This document shows, in pieces, positions 1-10,515 of a stretch of 64,000 bases of DNA. Numbering within the stretch: the first letter of the stretch is position 1; every line of letters begins with the position of its first letter. This DNA comes from Rhizopus arrhizus. Lineage: Eukaryota > Mucoromycota > Mucoromycetes > Mucorales > Rhizopodaceae. The stretch covers positions 62,001 to 126,000 of the forward strand of contig JAKZZE010000024.1 in assembly GCA_024220505.1 (NCBI GenBank), in the 5' to 3' direction. The notes beneath the pieces were generated by a model. That model made no database searches. It was not told the DNA's origin and saw only the letters and a list, made by a program, of their open reading frames with translations. Both the position numbers and the translations under genes were made by a program.

Positions 1-872
1 TCCATACAGTCCACTGGCTACAGTTGATTTACAGGTAATAATGAATATGGTAAATGACATGTTATAACTCTTTATGTACAGTCCATATTCAATTTATCTA
101 ATTTTCAATTATTATCACAAGAAAAGAGAGATGAACTCTGTCAACTATTACCTGTTGTAGACACCATTCCTCAATCAACCTTAACCGTATCTCCTTTACT
201 CTTTTCAAAACAAGAAAATCCAATCTTTTGGAGTACTTTGTCAGAACCAGAAAGAGTATTAAGCCAAGATGAACCAATCAAGTCAGAATCACCAAAAATA
301 AACGGTAAGCCCAAAAAGATAAAATCAAAGCCAAGGAAACCAAAGACGATCAAAGTAAGGTTGTGTGTTATTTGATGATGAGATACTTAATGAAGCATAG
401 GATGAAAGCTTTGAAACTTGTTGGACAGAATTGGTTGATACAGAAAAAGCATCTAATGTAGCAGGGTAATTATCCCGTTTATGTCTTCTGTCCCCTTCAA
501 TTCATATCCTGTTCATTTAGTGACTCAAAAAATATTACATTAAAAGACATGTGTCGTAAAGGTTTGATACGTGAACAAGACGTGATTGTCTATAAACGCA
601 ACTTCAGTGCTTGTAAGACAGTTGTCTGTAAATCCATGACGATCATCAAGGCCAGTGGTTTATCTGGTATTTCTATTCAGCTGGATGATCAAGTATTTGA
701 AGATTTCGAGACTCCTACTGCTTTAGAAACCAAAATTCTAGATCATCACGGCAAAGTGACTAAAGATCAACGTCCAAATGGAAATGCATTTAAAAGCATT
801 CGATTGATACGCGAAGGAAAGGACATGGGAAGGTTGTTTGATATTCGTAAAGACAGTTTTGAAGAACTTTAA
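1..872 (+). CDS. ASXH (Asx-homology/DEUBAD-like) protein with RAMA-like C-terminus, 5' partial
   Basis: Four exons are visible: 1-34, 82-354, 401-465 and 521-872; the gene starts before the window. The exon 1/2 junction reads YSPLATVDLQ then SIFNLSNFQLLSQEKRDEL, followed by QLLPVVD. This is the pattern of the Asx-homology domain that in ASXL proteins activates the BAP1/Calypso deubiquitinase. Exon 3 gives DESFETCWTELVD, which fits the end of that domain. A Lys-rich linker (KPKKIKSKPRKPKTIK) ends exon 2. The last exon (about 115 residues) has GLIREQDVIVYKR, then FETPTALE, NGNAFKSIR and GRLFDIR. I compare this with the RAMA domain, a small module found with adenine methylases and chromatin proteins. 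The ASXH call is fairly firm. The RAMA call is an inference from the motif pattern. A chromatin role is likely; the partner enzyme is not in the window. Confidence 0.62.
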
Positions 873-2542
873 TAAATTCTTTTGTTTTTCAATCAAGAAT
901 TGTATACATCTAAATGGAGAGGAGGTAAATAACAGCAAATAAAGTAGGCTACTCGCTTTCATGCTCTGACTTTGTTTATACCAAACCATCCTTCACTCTA
1001 TTTGTTTTTATTTTACTTTTTTTTTTTTTTTTTTTTTTGATTGATGAAGGTTACATGAGATAGTCGGTGAGAAAAGAAAATGGTATTCAGTGACATGGAA
1101 TCAATTCTACTATTAAACCTTCTAAGATTCTATCCATGTTTCCTTCAACATCCATTTCTCCTTTTGTGGCTTACCTCAGGGTCTTTTGTCGAGTGGTTTT
1201 TATTTGCAGATGATTGTGAATGAAATGCATCTTTTGGGTGGCAGGTTCATTTGATAATGCTCCACAAATAATCCTCATTCCTTTTAAGTCTGTATTTTTT
1301 TTTTTTCTTATTTAGTTGCTCATTTTGATAAACGAATAAAAATGGCTTATTCACGCAAACAAAATGTTATGCATTCAATTCTTTCAATTTACTGTGTAGC
1401 AATCAAATCAGCAATTTGATTCCCCTTCTTCTTCCCTTGTCACAGCGTACAACAAAAACTTGTTCAATCACTCTCTTTTTACTTATTCTTTTAAGCCAAA
1501 AAAAAGCAAATGGAATCAGAACGAAAAGGAGTGGTTTGGCAGAAATGTAAGGCCATTGATGGGAAATTAGCAACAATATCATGTATTTAAATTTATATAT
1601 TCTTCAAAGGCTAATCTTCTCAGGTTGTTTGAGACTATCATATACTTTTCTGTGTGTGTAAAAAATAAGATTGTTATCAGCAATAAAAAATAAAAGATAG
1701 ACTTTTAAACTTCTTATAGACATTGGTGTAATCACAATTTGTATTTTTGTGATAGATTCCGAGTGTTTCAATTATATAAATTAGATTAGGAACGACTTGC
1801 AAGAGAAAGTTAAAAAAGGAGGAAGGGTGAGATCATAAGAAGGGAAACGAATGTTGGTGTATCTGATGGATTTATCTTTGGTAATTTTTTTTTAAAAAAA
1901 AAAGTTAATATTAGCCACAAGTCTAAGTGTGTTGTTAGATGTGTGATGATAAAATACGACTCGTGAAATGATCGGGTCTTGAACAGCCAACAGTTGCAAT
2001 TAAACAAACCTTCAAGAATACCATGAAATATCTTCAAGCTATTCTGAATCATCTTTTCCTTACCCAATTAGTTTAATACACGCTTAAAACTTGAGGATGT
2101 CATCAACCAACATAAATTGGAGTCACTACAACATAGACTTTAACAGATGATAGCAACACAACCTATCCACTCTCATTAACAAAAAAACCATCGATCGGTA
2201 ATATTCCAAAAAAAGCAAAGTGTAAAGAGTTAAGTACTTGAAACTTACAAAGGGAATTAGATAAGCAAGCAATGATGGAAATCGAATTAAAATCGTTAAA
2301 GATGAAGGATTAGAGATACTAAAAGTCAAAAGATTGAAGAAGCTACAATTAGCTTTGAATAAACTGATCATAGAATGGAGCACATTAATCCTTCCATCGC
2401 ATTCTTTGTTATTTATACCTGCATAAAACGAATTCGTCAGTTCGGTGTTTAAAGTCCATCAATGAAAATGACAAAAAATTTTTGTGTCAATCACTTTTTT
2501 TTTTTTTCTTACTGCCACATCTTCCTTGTTCTCCTTCAGCAC
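873..2542. other. Gene-free AT-rich spacer with possible LINE scrap
   Basis: I see no convincing gene in this 1.7 kb. It contains a T-run at about 1016-1038 and several shorter A/T runs. Near 1168 one + frame reads GLPQG, and about 35 bases later another frame reads FADD. These resemble two reverse-transcriptase landmarks, but they lie too close together and in different frames, so at best this is a heavily deleted LINE remnant. Open frames on the minus strand at 1810-2067 and 2126-2383 have no recognisable content. Confidence 0.4.
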
Positions 2543-3734
2543 ATGTCTTTTATACGGTCAACGCTATTTATTTCAACAATAAAGCAACCTATTTTAATTA
2601 AAAATGCATCTCAAATAAAACAAATAATTAGACCAATACACAGTAACCTTACATGTTCAAGAGTAATGCCTGTTAAAATGACAAGGTAGACATGAACACA
2701 AAATTGTAATAAAAAAAATTCTTGACTTTTTTTTTTCCAGACTACATACCTTTTTATTGCCAATTCAACGTACGTTTGTTTCAACTAAAAGTAACAGTAA
2801 TAAAGAAGAGCAAAAACAAGAAAAAAAATTTAAGCTCCCAACAGGCACAAAAATAGTAAATAAAATAGAGTTGCATTACATGATATGAACAAACATTAAA
2901 ATAATACTAGGAACTTCGAGAAAATATTTACACTATTCCAAATTTATTAACATTTGGCAGACTGTTGGCTGCCCCGTATATTGGATATCTGATCCTTGAA
3001 CATGATTATAGTTTAGCATTAGGGTTATTTGCTTTAGCAGGATTCACGGATATGGTATAACACATGGGATTTAGTATTACTTATTAAACTAATACCAAAA
3101 AAAAAAGTTGGATGGCTATATTGCTAGAAGATATAACATGAAGACGCTTTTGGGAACCATTATTGATCCAGCAGCGGATAAAATGTTGATGACAGTCATG
3201 ACAATCACTTTAGCGATGGAAGGTGTAATACCAGGTAAAAGCAAGATGCTTGTGAACTATTAGTAACGTCATCATCCATCATAGTTCCCTTAGCAACTAT
3301 CATTTTAGGAAGGGACCTTGGATTAGTGATGTCGGCCTTTTATTATAGATATATTTCTTTACCAGAACCAGTAAATGAACATATCAGGGTGAAATAAGTA
3401 ATTCTGACACAGACATATTCCCTCCTTTTTTTTTTTTTTTTTAGAAAACAATAGCACGTTATTTTGATGGATCTATTCCTTCTGCAGAAGTGAAACCAAC
3501 ACGAATTAGTAAAATTAATACAGCTTTACAATTGCTTTTAATGGGTCTCTCGTTGACTACTGTCACCATGGGTGTTCCTCCTGCTGAAGCAATGACAGCT
3601 TTACAGTAAGTTAATATGTCGTATCATTTCTTTTTTAACCTGTTCAAAATAGGTGGGCTGTAGGAGGAACGACAGTTTGGTCAGGAGCAAGTTATATATT
3701 TTCAAAAGATGCTGTTCGAATACTAAAAAAATAG
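2543..3734 (+). CDS. CRD1: Cardiolipin synthase (CDP-alcohol phosphatidyltransferase), mitochondrial
   Basis: Seven exons (2543-2685, 2741-2855, 2911-3054, 3108-3234, 3285-3370, 3445-3605, 3653-3734) give 285 residues. The family joins CDP-diacylglycerol to phosphatidylglycerol to make cardiolipin in the inner mitochondrial membrane. The complete CDP-alcohol motif, DG-x2-AR-x8-G-x3-D-x3-D, is present and spans the intron-3 junction: DGYIARR, then GTIIDPAAD. It is preceded by [18 protein letters not shown], typical of the eukaryotic CRD1 type rather than the phospholipase-D type. The first exon is rich in Ile, Lys, Arg and Ser with few acids, as expected of a mitochondrial presequence. I chose ATG 2543 because it begins this presequence; an in-frame ATG at 2462 would add 27 residues from T-rich leader DNA. 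Several hydrophobic helices follow, and the protein ends RILKK. Confidence 0.88.
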
Positions 3735-3790
3735 ATTTATTCTTTAATTCATTCACAACAATTTCTTTTTTTATACATAAAAATCTAACT

Positions 3791-3846
3791 GAGGGGAGAA
3801 AGAGGAGGGGGGGATGTGTGAAGGGGAGGGTGAGGGAGGGGGGGTA
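3791..3846 (+). repeat. G-rich tract with G-quadruplex potential
   Basis: Just after the CRD1 stop and about 90 bases before the kinesin-like start, the + strand switches from AT-rich DNA to runs of four to seven guanines separated by short loops, ending GGTACCC. At least five G-runs of three or more fall within 56 bases, enough to satisfy a G-quadruplex pattern. Nothing else in the window looks like it. Confidence 0.7.
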
Positions 3847-3931
3847 CCCTTTTTTATTTTTCTTTCAAAAATGTGAAATAATTTGCCTTTTTTTTTTGTT
3901 TTCTTTATTTTAATTCATAAAAAAGCGTGCA

Positions 3932-6086
3932 ATGGTAGCATTATGTTTTCTGCCATACAATAATGAGCAAATTATAAAGATATCAGAAACACAAATCATC
4001 TTGTCTTGTACATCAAATACGCCAATTTATGTATATGACCATGTATTTGACATGACAGATCAATTTGATTGTTACTTTGATAAAATTCTTAATGATTTGA
4101 TTCAAGGTTTGCATTACATGACTTGTTTATAAATACATACTAATTATGTTATATTAATAGGCTATAATAAAAATATCATTATTTATGTAAGTCTTTTCTC
4201 TCCTTTATAGTTAAAGCTGTTACACTAACCTAACAAAAAGGAACCCTCACTCAATAGAAATAATCTATTAGATACGAAACTCATTTTATCATTATCCCCT
4301 TTATTTAACAACACAACCTATAATGTTCACATCAATCTCAGTCAAATAATCAACGGTACTACTCAAAGCCTTTTGGATCAAAATACATTAAAAGTAACAA
4401 ATATTAATGACATGCTTAGGTAAAAATAAATGTGAATAAACAGTTACATACGCCATATCAACTCATTATATATTTAGACATTATAAACTTGGTTTAGCCT
4501 ATCACAGCCCATCTGCCACAACAAAATTTACAATTGAAATAAAAAAAGAAAATAAATTATCCCGATTAACCATCACAAACATTTCTAGTCCAGACCAGAT
4601 CACACACGATGATACAACCTTACTGCTCACATCCATTAGCCATTTGGACGATACAGAAACAATCAAGAACACGCTCGAAGCCACATCTCATCTAAGGGTC
4701 GATCCAACTCCTGAAGCCAAGGACCATTTACGCCAGACGATTCTCAAGATGACCAGCGAGCTCACCCGGTCCAGAGGTTCGCTCCAGTCCATCGCATCCA
4801 ACAAGGCTTATTCTACCTTTTCATCCATTTCCAACTTTACGCACTTGACTATTCCCGAAGAAGAAAAAGACGACTGTCCTGTTGAAATCAGTTGTCGTCA
4901 GAAAGACACGGAGGTGATCAACCGTTTGATAGAAATACAGCGAGTCCAAGACGAATTGATAGAGTGTCTGCAGGGACAGATGGCACATCGTCAGCAAGAG
5001 ATCATGCAAGGCCTTCATCAACTGGCACTTGACCGAGATGAAATTCGACAGATGGCATTACAGAATGAGGATATCGGTGAGATACAAGCTGAACGAGATC
5101 GTCTAGCAAACCAATTAAAAGAACACCAACAGATTTCCGAAAAGACACAAAACGCGCTGGATCTCCAAACGGCCCGATGCAAGTCACTCGAGAAACGCAC
5201 GGCCGAGCTGCAAGCAGACCTTGTCGAGAGTCGGGATCGGATCAAGCAGCATGATGTCTCGGGTATGATTGAAAAGTTAGAACGCGAACTCGATCGGCTG
5301 AAACGTCAAAAGCAGTTGGAAGAAGAGGATTTTGAAAAGAGCTATGCGGATGCGTTGAATGAGATCAAGTCGATGAAGACCGTGATGGATAGCCAGACCG
5401 AGACAATAGAGCATCTGAAGGCAACGACCCAATCACTGTATCAACAGCTCAATGATCTTCAGTGTATCGAGAAACGTAACAGTATGAGCAGCAGTATCAT
5501 CTCAGCCTACGGTCAATACAATCACCTTGAGATGGATGAAGTGATGAAGAACCTCTGTGACGAGAATGTGAATCTCAAATCAGCCTTGGCTGAACAAGAG
5601 TCCCAAAAGACCACACAGCACCGTGAGATGACGAGACAGATCAGGTCCCTGGAGAATGATGTTGCAAAATTGACGGCCGCTAAAAATCTGCTGGAGCGGG
5701 ATCTTCACCAGATAGCTCCTCTACGTTCCAAACTGCCCCGGTCCTTTTCGTCCTTTAGCAGACTCAAGGATTTGGATCCGGTCCATGTCACCATCGCTCC
5801 ACCTCCTACACATCCACCCTCAGAACCTATTCCGCCCTTGCCTCAGGAAGAAAACAAAAAGCAGCGTCTTTCGAGGGATGATCTTCAAGCGCAAGTTGAT
5901 CGTCAGCATCAAGAAATCCAAAACTTGCTCGACTCACACGCTTCCTTAAAGACCACACTCAAAGAAACGCAAGCAGAGCTTTTAGAAGAAAAGAAAAAGA
6001 CACTGCATGAAAGAAAGACAAGAGAAATACTGGATAAACGAATGCAAGAATTGATGAACAAAAAGAATAAATTTTTATGTTTTTAG
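3932..6086 (+). CDS. Kinesin-related protein with degenerate, P-loop-less motor and long coiled coil
   Basis: Four exons (3932-4106, 4161-4186, 4241-4419, 4478-6086) give 662 residues. The N-terminus reads like the first strands of a kinesin head: VALCFLPYNNEQ (beta-1), VYDHVFDMTDQ (the VFD-x-x-x-Q block), then LIQGYNKNIIIY, which aligns with GYNATIFAY. Where GQTGSGKT should follow, the protein instead reads EPSLNRNNLL. The SSRSH switch I is replaced by SPSATTKFTI and there is no DLAGSE switch II. The head-like region is only about 165 residues against about 340 in active kinesins. The remainder is a heptad-rich coiled coil (about residues 190-660) with a short proline-rich break (THPPSEPIPPLP). 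I infer a non-motor scaffold derived from a kinesin, perhaps pairing with a true kinesin as Vik1 does with Kar3. Exon 2 is only 26 nt. The 3' splice site of intron 2 (AAAAAG at 4240) is chosen because every frame before it has stops. Confidence 0.68.
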
Positions 6087-7099
6087 TTCGAAGGCAGCGC
6101 CTTCTTCTTTGCATCATTGAATTTTCGAATGACCAATTTACACTCTGTCTCCCTGCAAAGATCTGGCAAGCTGTTTCTAGCCTCACCCATCTTGTCAAAA
6201 AAGACAAGACCGGTACCTCTTTCGACCGCATCCAGGGGCACCTTGAAGGCCTCGAGCGGCATGTTGTCTGAGATGGGTTGATTGGGTAACACGAAGGCGC
6301 CTACACTGTATTTGCCTTGGTGATGGGTCATGATGACCTTGTAAAAGTGAGTGGGGACAGCCACGTTGGGTGGGTTGCCGATCATTTGATATTTCACATA
6401 AAACTTTCCATCGGCTTCTTGATGAGGCAGATACAAGGGGCCAGTAAACACATACACATCAGAAAACTTTTGAGTGAGTGATCGGCAAAAGTGCTCAAGG
6501 TGAGCCCAATCTACAACAACGGACAGGTTAGTGATGTTGGCAAAACATAAACAATGCGTTTTTTTACAGTCTCGATTGAATCCTTCTCCTACTTGAGGAG
6601 AAATATTGGTCAAATAAAAGGTCTCATCCATCGACACTTGGCTGTTCTTGACATCAGCTGCTGGTACCATGTGTCCTCTATCAAAGCCACTTTTAAAGTA
6701 ATCAGATAGTCTAGCTCTGAATTGAGCAGGAATACGATCGTCTTCCTTGAATGTAGACTTTTGACGATCGACTTGATCGCCACGTTTTAAACTATCAGCG
6801 GTCAAATGTTCAGCGACCCAATTAGGATTACGATCACGACGATTGTAGGAGGTCACGTAAGCATTGCGATAGACAAGGTCATTAACAGGACCAGGGAAAC
6901 CAAAAGGTAAGATGCTTTTGGCTTTTTCAATGCTATCCACAGTTTTATTGTTTACTGGTGGTGCGCTGGGACGCTGTTGTTGTTGAATGGCGGGAGGGAG
7001 TGGTCTCAGTGGCTTTTGAGTATACTTTTGGTATGCAGCATAAGAGACAGCACCAAGGGCTGCACCTCCTAATACTAAAGTTGCTCTTTCAGCGGCCAT
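6083..7099 (-). CDS. NUC1: Mitochondrial DNA/RNA non-specific nuclease (NUC1/EndoG)
   Basis: Two exons (7099-6568 and 6510-6083) give 319 residues. Members cut DNA and RNA in mitochondria and take part in recombination and apoptosis-like death. The catalytic DRGH motif is present in FDRGHMVPAADVK, followed by FYLTNISPQVGEGFNRD-YW carrying the metal-binding Asn. An N-terminal segment ATLVLGGAALGAVSYAAY is a hydrophobic anchor or mitochondrial signal, and a proline/glutamine linker precedes the nuclease domain. The 57-nt intron (6511-6567) has no stop and is a multiple of three, so unspliced RNA would stay in frame and insert 19 residues between the catalytic motifs. Removing it restores the family's NRDYWAHLE. 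I start at ATG 7099 (MAAER); the frame is also open to an ATG at 7162. The stop codon overlaps that of the kinesin-like gene on the other strand. Confidence 0.9.
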   Translation of the reverse strand: MAAERATLVLGGAALGAVSYAAYQKYTQKPLRPLPPAIQQQQRPSAPPVNNKTVDSIEKAKSILPFGFPGPVNDLVYRNAYVTSYNRRDRNPNWVAEHLTADSLKRGDQVDRQKSTFKEDDRIPAQFRARLSDYFKSGFDRGHMVPAADVKNSQVSMDETFYLTNISPQVGEGFNRDCKKTHCLCFANITNLSVVVDWAHLEHFCRSLTQKFSDVYVFTGPLYLPHQEADGKFYVKYQMIGNPPNVAVPTHFYKVIMTHHQGKYSVGAFVLPNQPISDNMPLEAFKVPLDAVERGTGLVFFDKMGEARNSLPDLCRETECKLVIRKFNDAKKKALPSN

Positions 7100-7264
7100 C
7101 AGTTGTTGTTGTGGAGGGAATATGGTCAATCGAAAAAAAAAGGAACAATAAAAAAAGAGCACGTGATATCGTGACTACTAATTAAGCCACTTGCTGAGGA
7201 CAATGCATTCTCTTAATGAAAGTTTGCACAGGTTTTTTTTTCTTTTTCTTTTTCAAAAACAAAC

Positions 7265-8415
<1,151 letters not shown>

Positions 8416-8793
8416 CTTTTTTCATAATAAACCTGTGTTGTATAACAAAAAGTAATACAAATATTTCATGTCATGCACTTTACCATTTTGACCTTTTTCG
8501 AATTTTGCCTTGCTAAACTTACACTGCGAAAAAGTTGTGTTTTACAAAGATAAAAGAAACTAAGCTGGTTGTGTCAGGTGCTTGCGAGCACAAGTGAACA
8601 TATTTACTCCTTCTTAAACCATTGAAAAGGGAGGTGATGTCTCATTTATTAGTTTAACAAATACAACAACTCTCCTCTTTTTAGTAGGGTTAGTTTTTGT
8701 TAGGTACACAAGGAAAAAGGAGCACACAATAAGAGGAAGAGATTTTCTCTGAATGAGAATGTTTCTTTTTTATTTTCATTATTATTACAGATC
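8416..8793. other. Spacer between KRR1 and the LysM gene
   Basis: This holds the KRR1 3' region and the leader of the next gene. A pyrimidine/T-rich stretch ending ATTATTACAG (8781-8790) sits immediately before the LysM start codon and may be the acceptor of a 5'-UTR intron. No coding content is seen. Confidence 0.4.
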
Positions 8794-9553
8794 ATGAAGT
8801 TTATCGCATCGGCAGTCTTTTCTTACATCTTGATCAATCAAGTCTTTGGAAAACCTGCTGAAGGATGTCTTCAGACACATACAAGTAAACATAGGCATAC
8901 ATAATAATAAATCAAAAAGAATGAACATTGCTCCTCATAGTTGTCCCTACTGACAGCTGTGTATCGGTGGCTTCCCAATACCATCTTACAGATGCTGAAT
9001 TCTTTGCTATGGTATGTTGCATGCTTTGCATTCTTACAACTTGATATCTTACCTGTTTGTCTTTCTACAGAATCCCGGCTTACACCACAGTATTAAACAC
9101 GTAAGAGATCAAGAGATCAATCAAGTTTTATAAAACATATCTAAATAATAGGATTGTGATAATCTCGATACTGGTAAACCTTATTGTGTCTGTATGACTG
9201 AGCCCTGTGTATGTAATTTAAAAATTTGAAAGACATGTATTTACAAACTATTGTAATTTTAGCCTGTTGCAGCAGAGCCAGTTTCTAGTAGTGCTGTCTC
9301 TTCTTCAATTGCACCTGTATCTACAAGCTCTAGTTTAAACTCTTCAATGTCATCCACTCCTGCTGCTATTTCTGCAAGTAATGTCTCATCAGCTTCTGCA
9401 GTTTCAGGCGTTGGCTTGTCTTCTTCACCTTCTGCTTCTCTTTCTGTTAGATCTGCACTTCCCGCTTTAGCTAGTTCGTCTGCCTCACATATAGAATCTT
9501 CAAGTTTTATTATTGCAGGCACCTCTTTTGTTGCTGGTATTATTTTTATTTAA
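8794..9553 (+). CDS. Secreted LysM protein with Ser/Ala stalk and C-terminal hydrophobic (GPI-type) tail
   Basis: Five exons (8794-8884, 8941-9011, 9071-9100, 9152-9208, 9263-9553) give 179 residues. There is an N-terminal signal peptide (MKFIASAVFSYILINQVFG). The single LysM-like domain reads DSCVSVASQYHLTDAEFF, then MNPGL and CDNLDTGKPYCVC, matching the fungal form with its conserved Cys residues, Asn-Pro and the final YCVC. LysM domains bind chitin or related GlcNAc polymers. The rest is a Ser/Ala/Val-rich, probably O-mannosylated stalk (about 80 residues) ending in a hydrophobic segment IIAGTSFVAGIIFI, which fits a GPI-attachment signal. I infer a wall- or membrane-anchored chitin-binding protein, or one of the LysM effectors used to hide chitin. 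Exon 3 is only 30 nt. Confidence 0.78.
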
Positions 9554-9623
9554 TTTATAACTGCAGTGCAAAAATTAAATGATAATAAAAAAATGATATT
9601 TTTATTTAATTCATATACATTTC

Positions 9624-10515
9624 TTATTGAACAGAGTGATCTGTTTTATCGCTTACACCAGGAATTTTATGATCCGCTGGATTGGCATTGGCTTCATAAA
9701 CTATTGAAGGTTACTTAGTTTTTATTTCTTGTTATTGATAATTTAAGTTTTTACCTGTAATTATTGGGTCTCGCTTTACCTATTAAACTAAATCAGTATC
9801 TTATCTCTTATAATGATGATATAAACCACGTACCTCAGTCCACTCGCCTTTAAATCCAATGTATCGTATAATGCTTGTATCTTCACCAAAGTTTTCGGGA
9901 AAAAATAGTGTGATGTTTCGGACACTACTAAACTTTGTGATTCGCGCACCATATTCGACAACATCATTGGATCCTTGAACCAAGTCAAATTCTTGTATAG
10001 GACTATAGCTTTCTGCTACATCAAAATCAACATCTTCCCGATTGATAAAGCTATGATACAGTTTAATAACCTTCTTCTCATCTTTTGGTCACTTACACTT
10101 TCATTTTCGATGGTGCTGATTCTGTACGATCGGTACGTAAACAAATGGAACGTAATTTAACACTTCCTGTAAATCTAATGCTTGTTTAGTATGGTGTCTT
10201 TTTTTTCTCGAAAGTGTCCATTACGGAATAAAGACAATCAGTTGTTCGTCTGCATCACTTTCCAAAAACTAAAAAAGAAAAGTTGTTTTAGTCTTTCTCC
10301 TTTTTATATACAATATAAAAAAGCAAGATGTGTACTTTGGAATCATCCATACGTTCATTCCACGGCCTAATAACTTTTTTACCGCTATCAGGCTCTGCTT
10401 CATTCAAACAACGGACATTATCGAGATCAATCTTTGAATATAGTAAAAATTGTTCTCCAGATTCAGGTAAATCTTCATGATCGTGGTCGCAATGTTCGTG
10501 ATGACAGTGGCTCAT
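9624..10515 (-). CDS. PITH-domain protein, PITHD1 homologue
   Basis: Six exons (10515-10336, 10268-10225, 10174-10097, 10050-9834, 9779-9755, 9700-9624) give 206 residues. The N-terminus is His-rich (MSHCHHEHCDHDHED), as in animal PITHD1. The PITH domain is complete: CLNEAEPDSGKKVIRPW, ESDADEQLIVFIPFTGSVKL, INREDVDFD, FPENFGEDTSIIRYIG, FKGEWTE, KRDPIITVYEANANPADHK. In thioredoxin-like TXNL1 this domain binds the 26S proteasome; stand-alone PITHD1 proteins are less well understood. Exon 5 is only 25 nt. It is placed by phase and by the family sequence EVKRDPIITVYE, which it joins exactly. No thioredoxin domain is present. Confidence 0.88.

Noticed and set aside
1810..2383. Two minus-strand open frames of 85 codons
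   Set aside because: Low-complexity Phe/Leu/Ser/Lys composition from AT-rich DNA, with no splice-supported extension or family motif.
4644..6086. The 480-codon frame as a stand-alone gene
   Set aside because: Upstream exons from 3932 join in phase and carry kinesin-like motifs, so this is the last exon of a longer gene.
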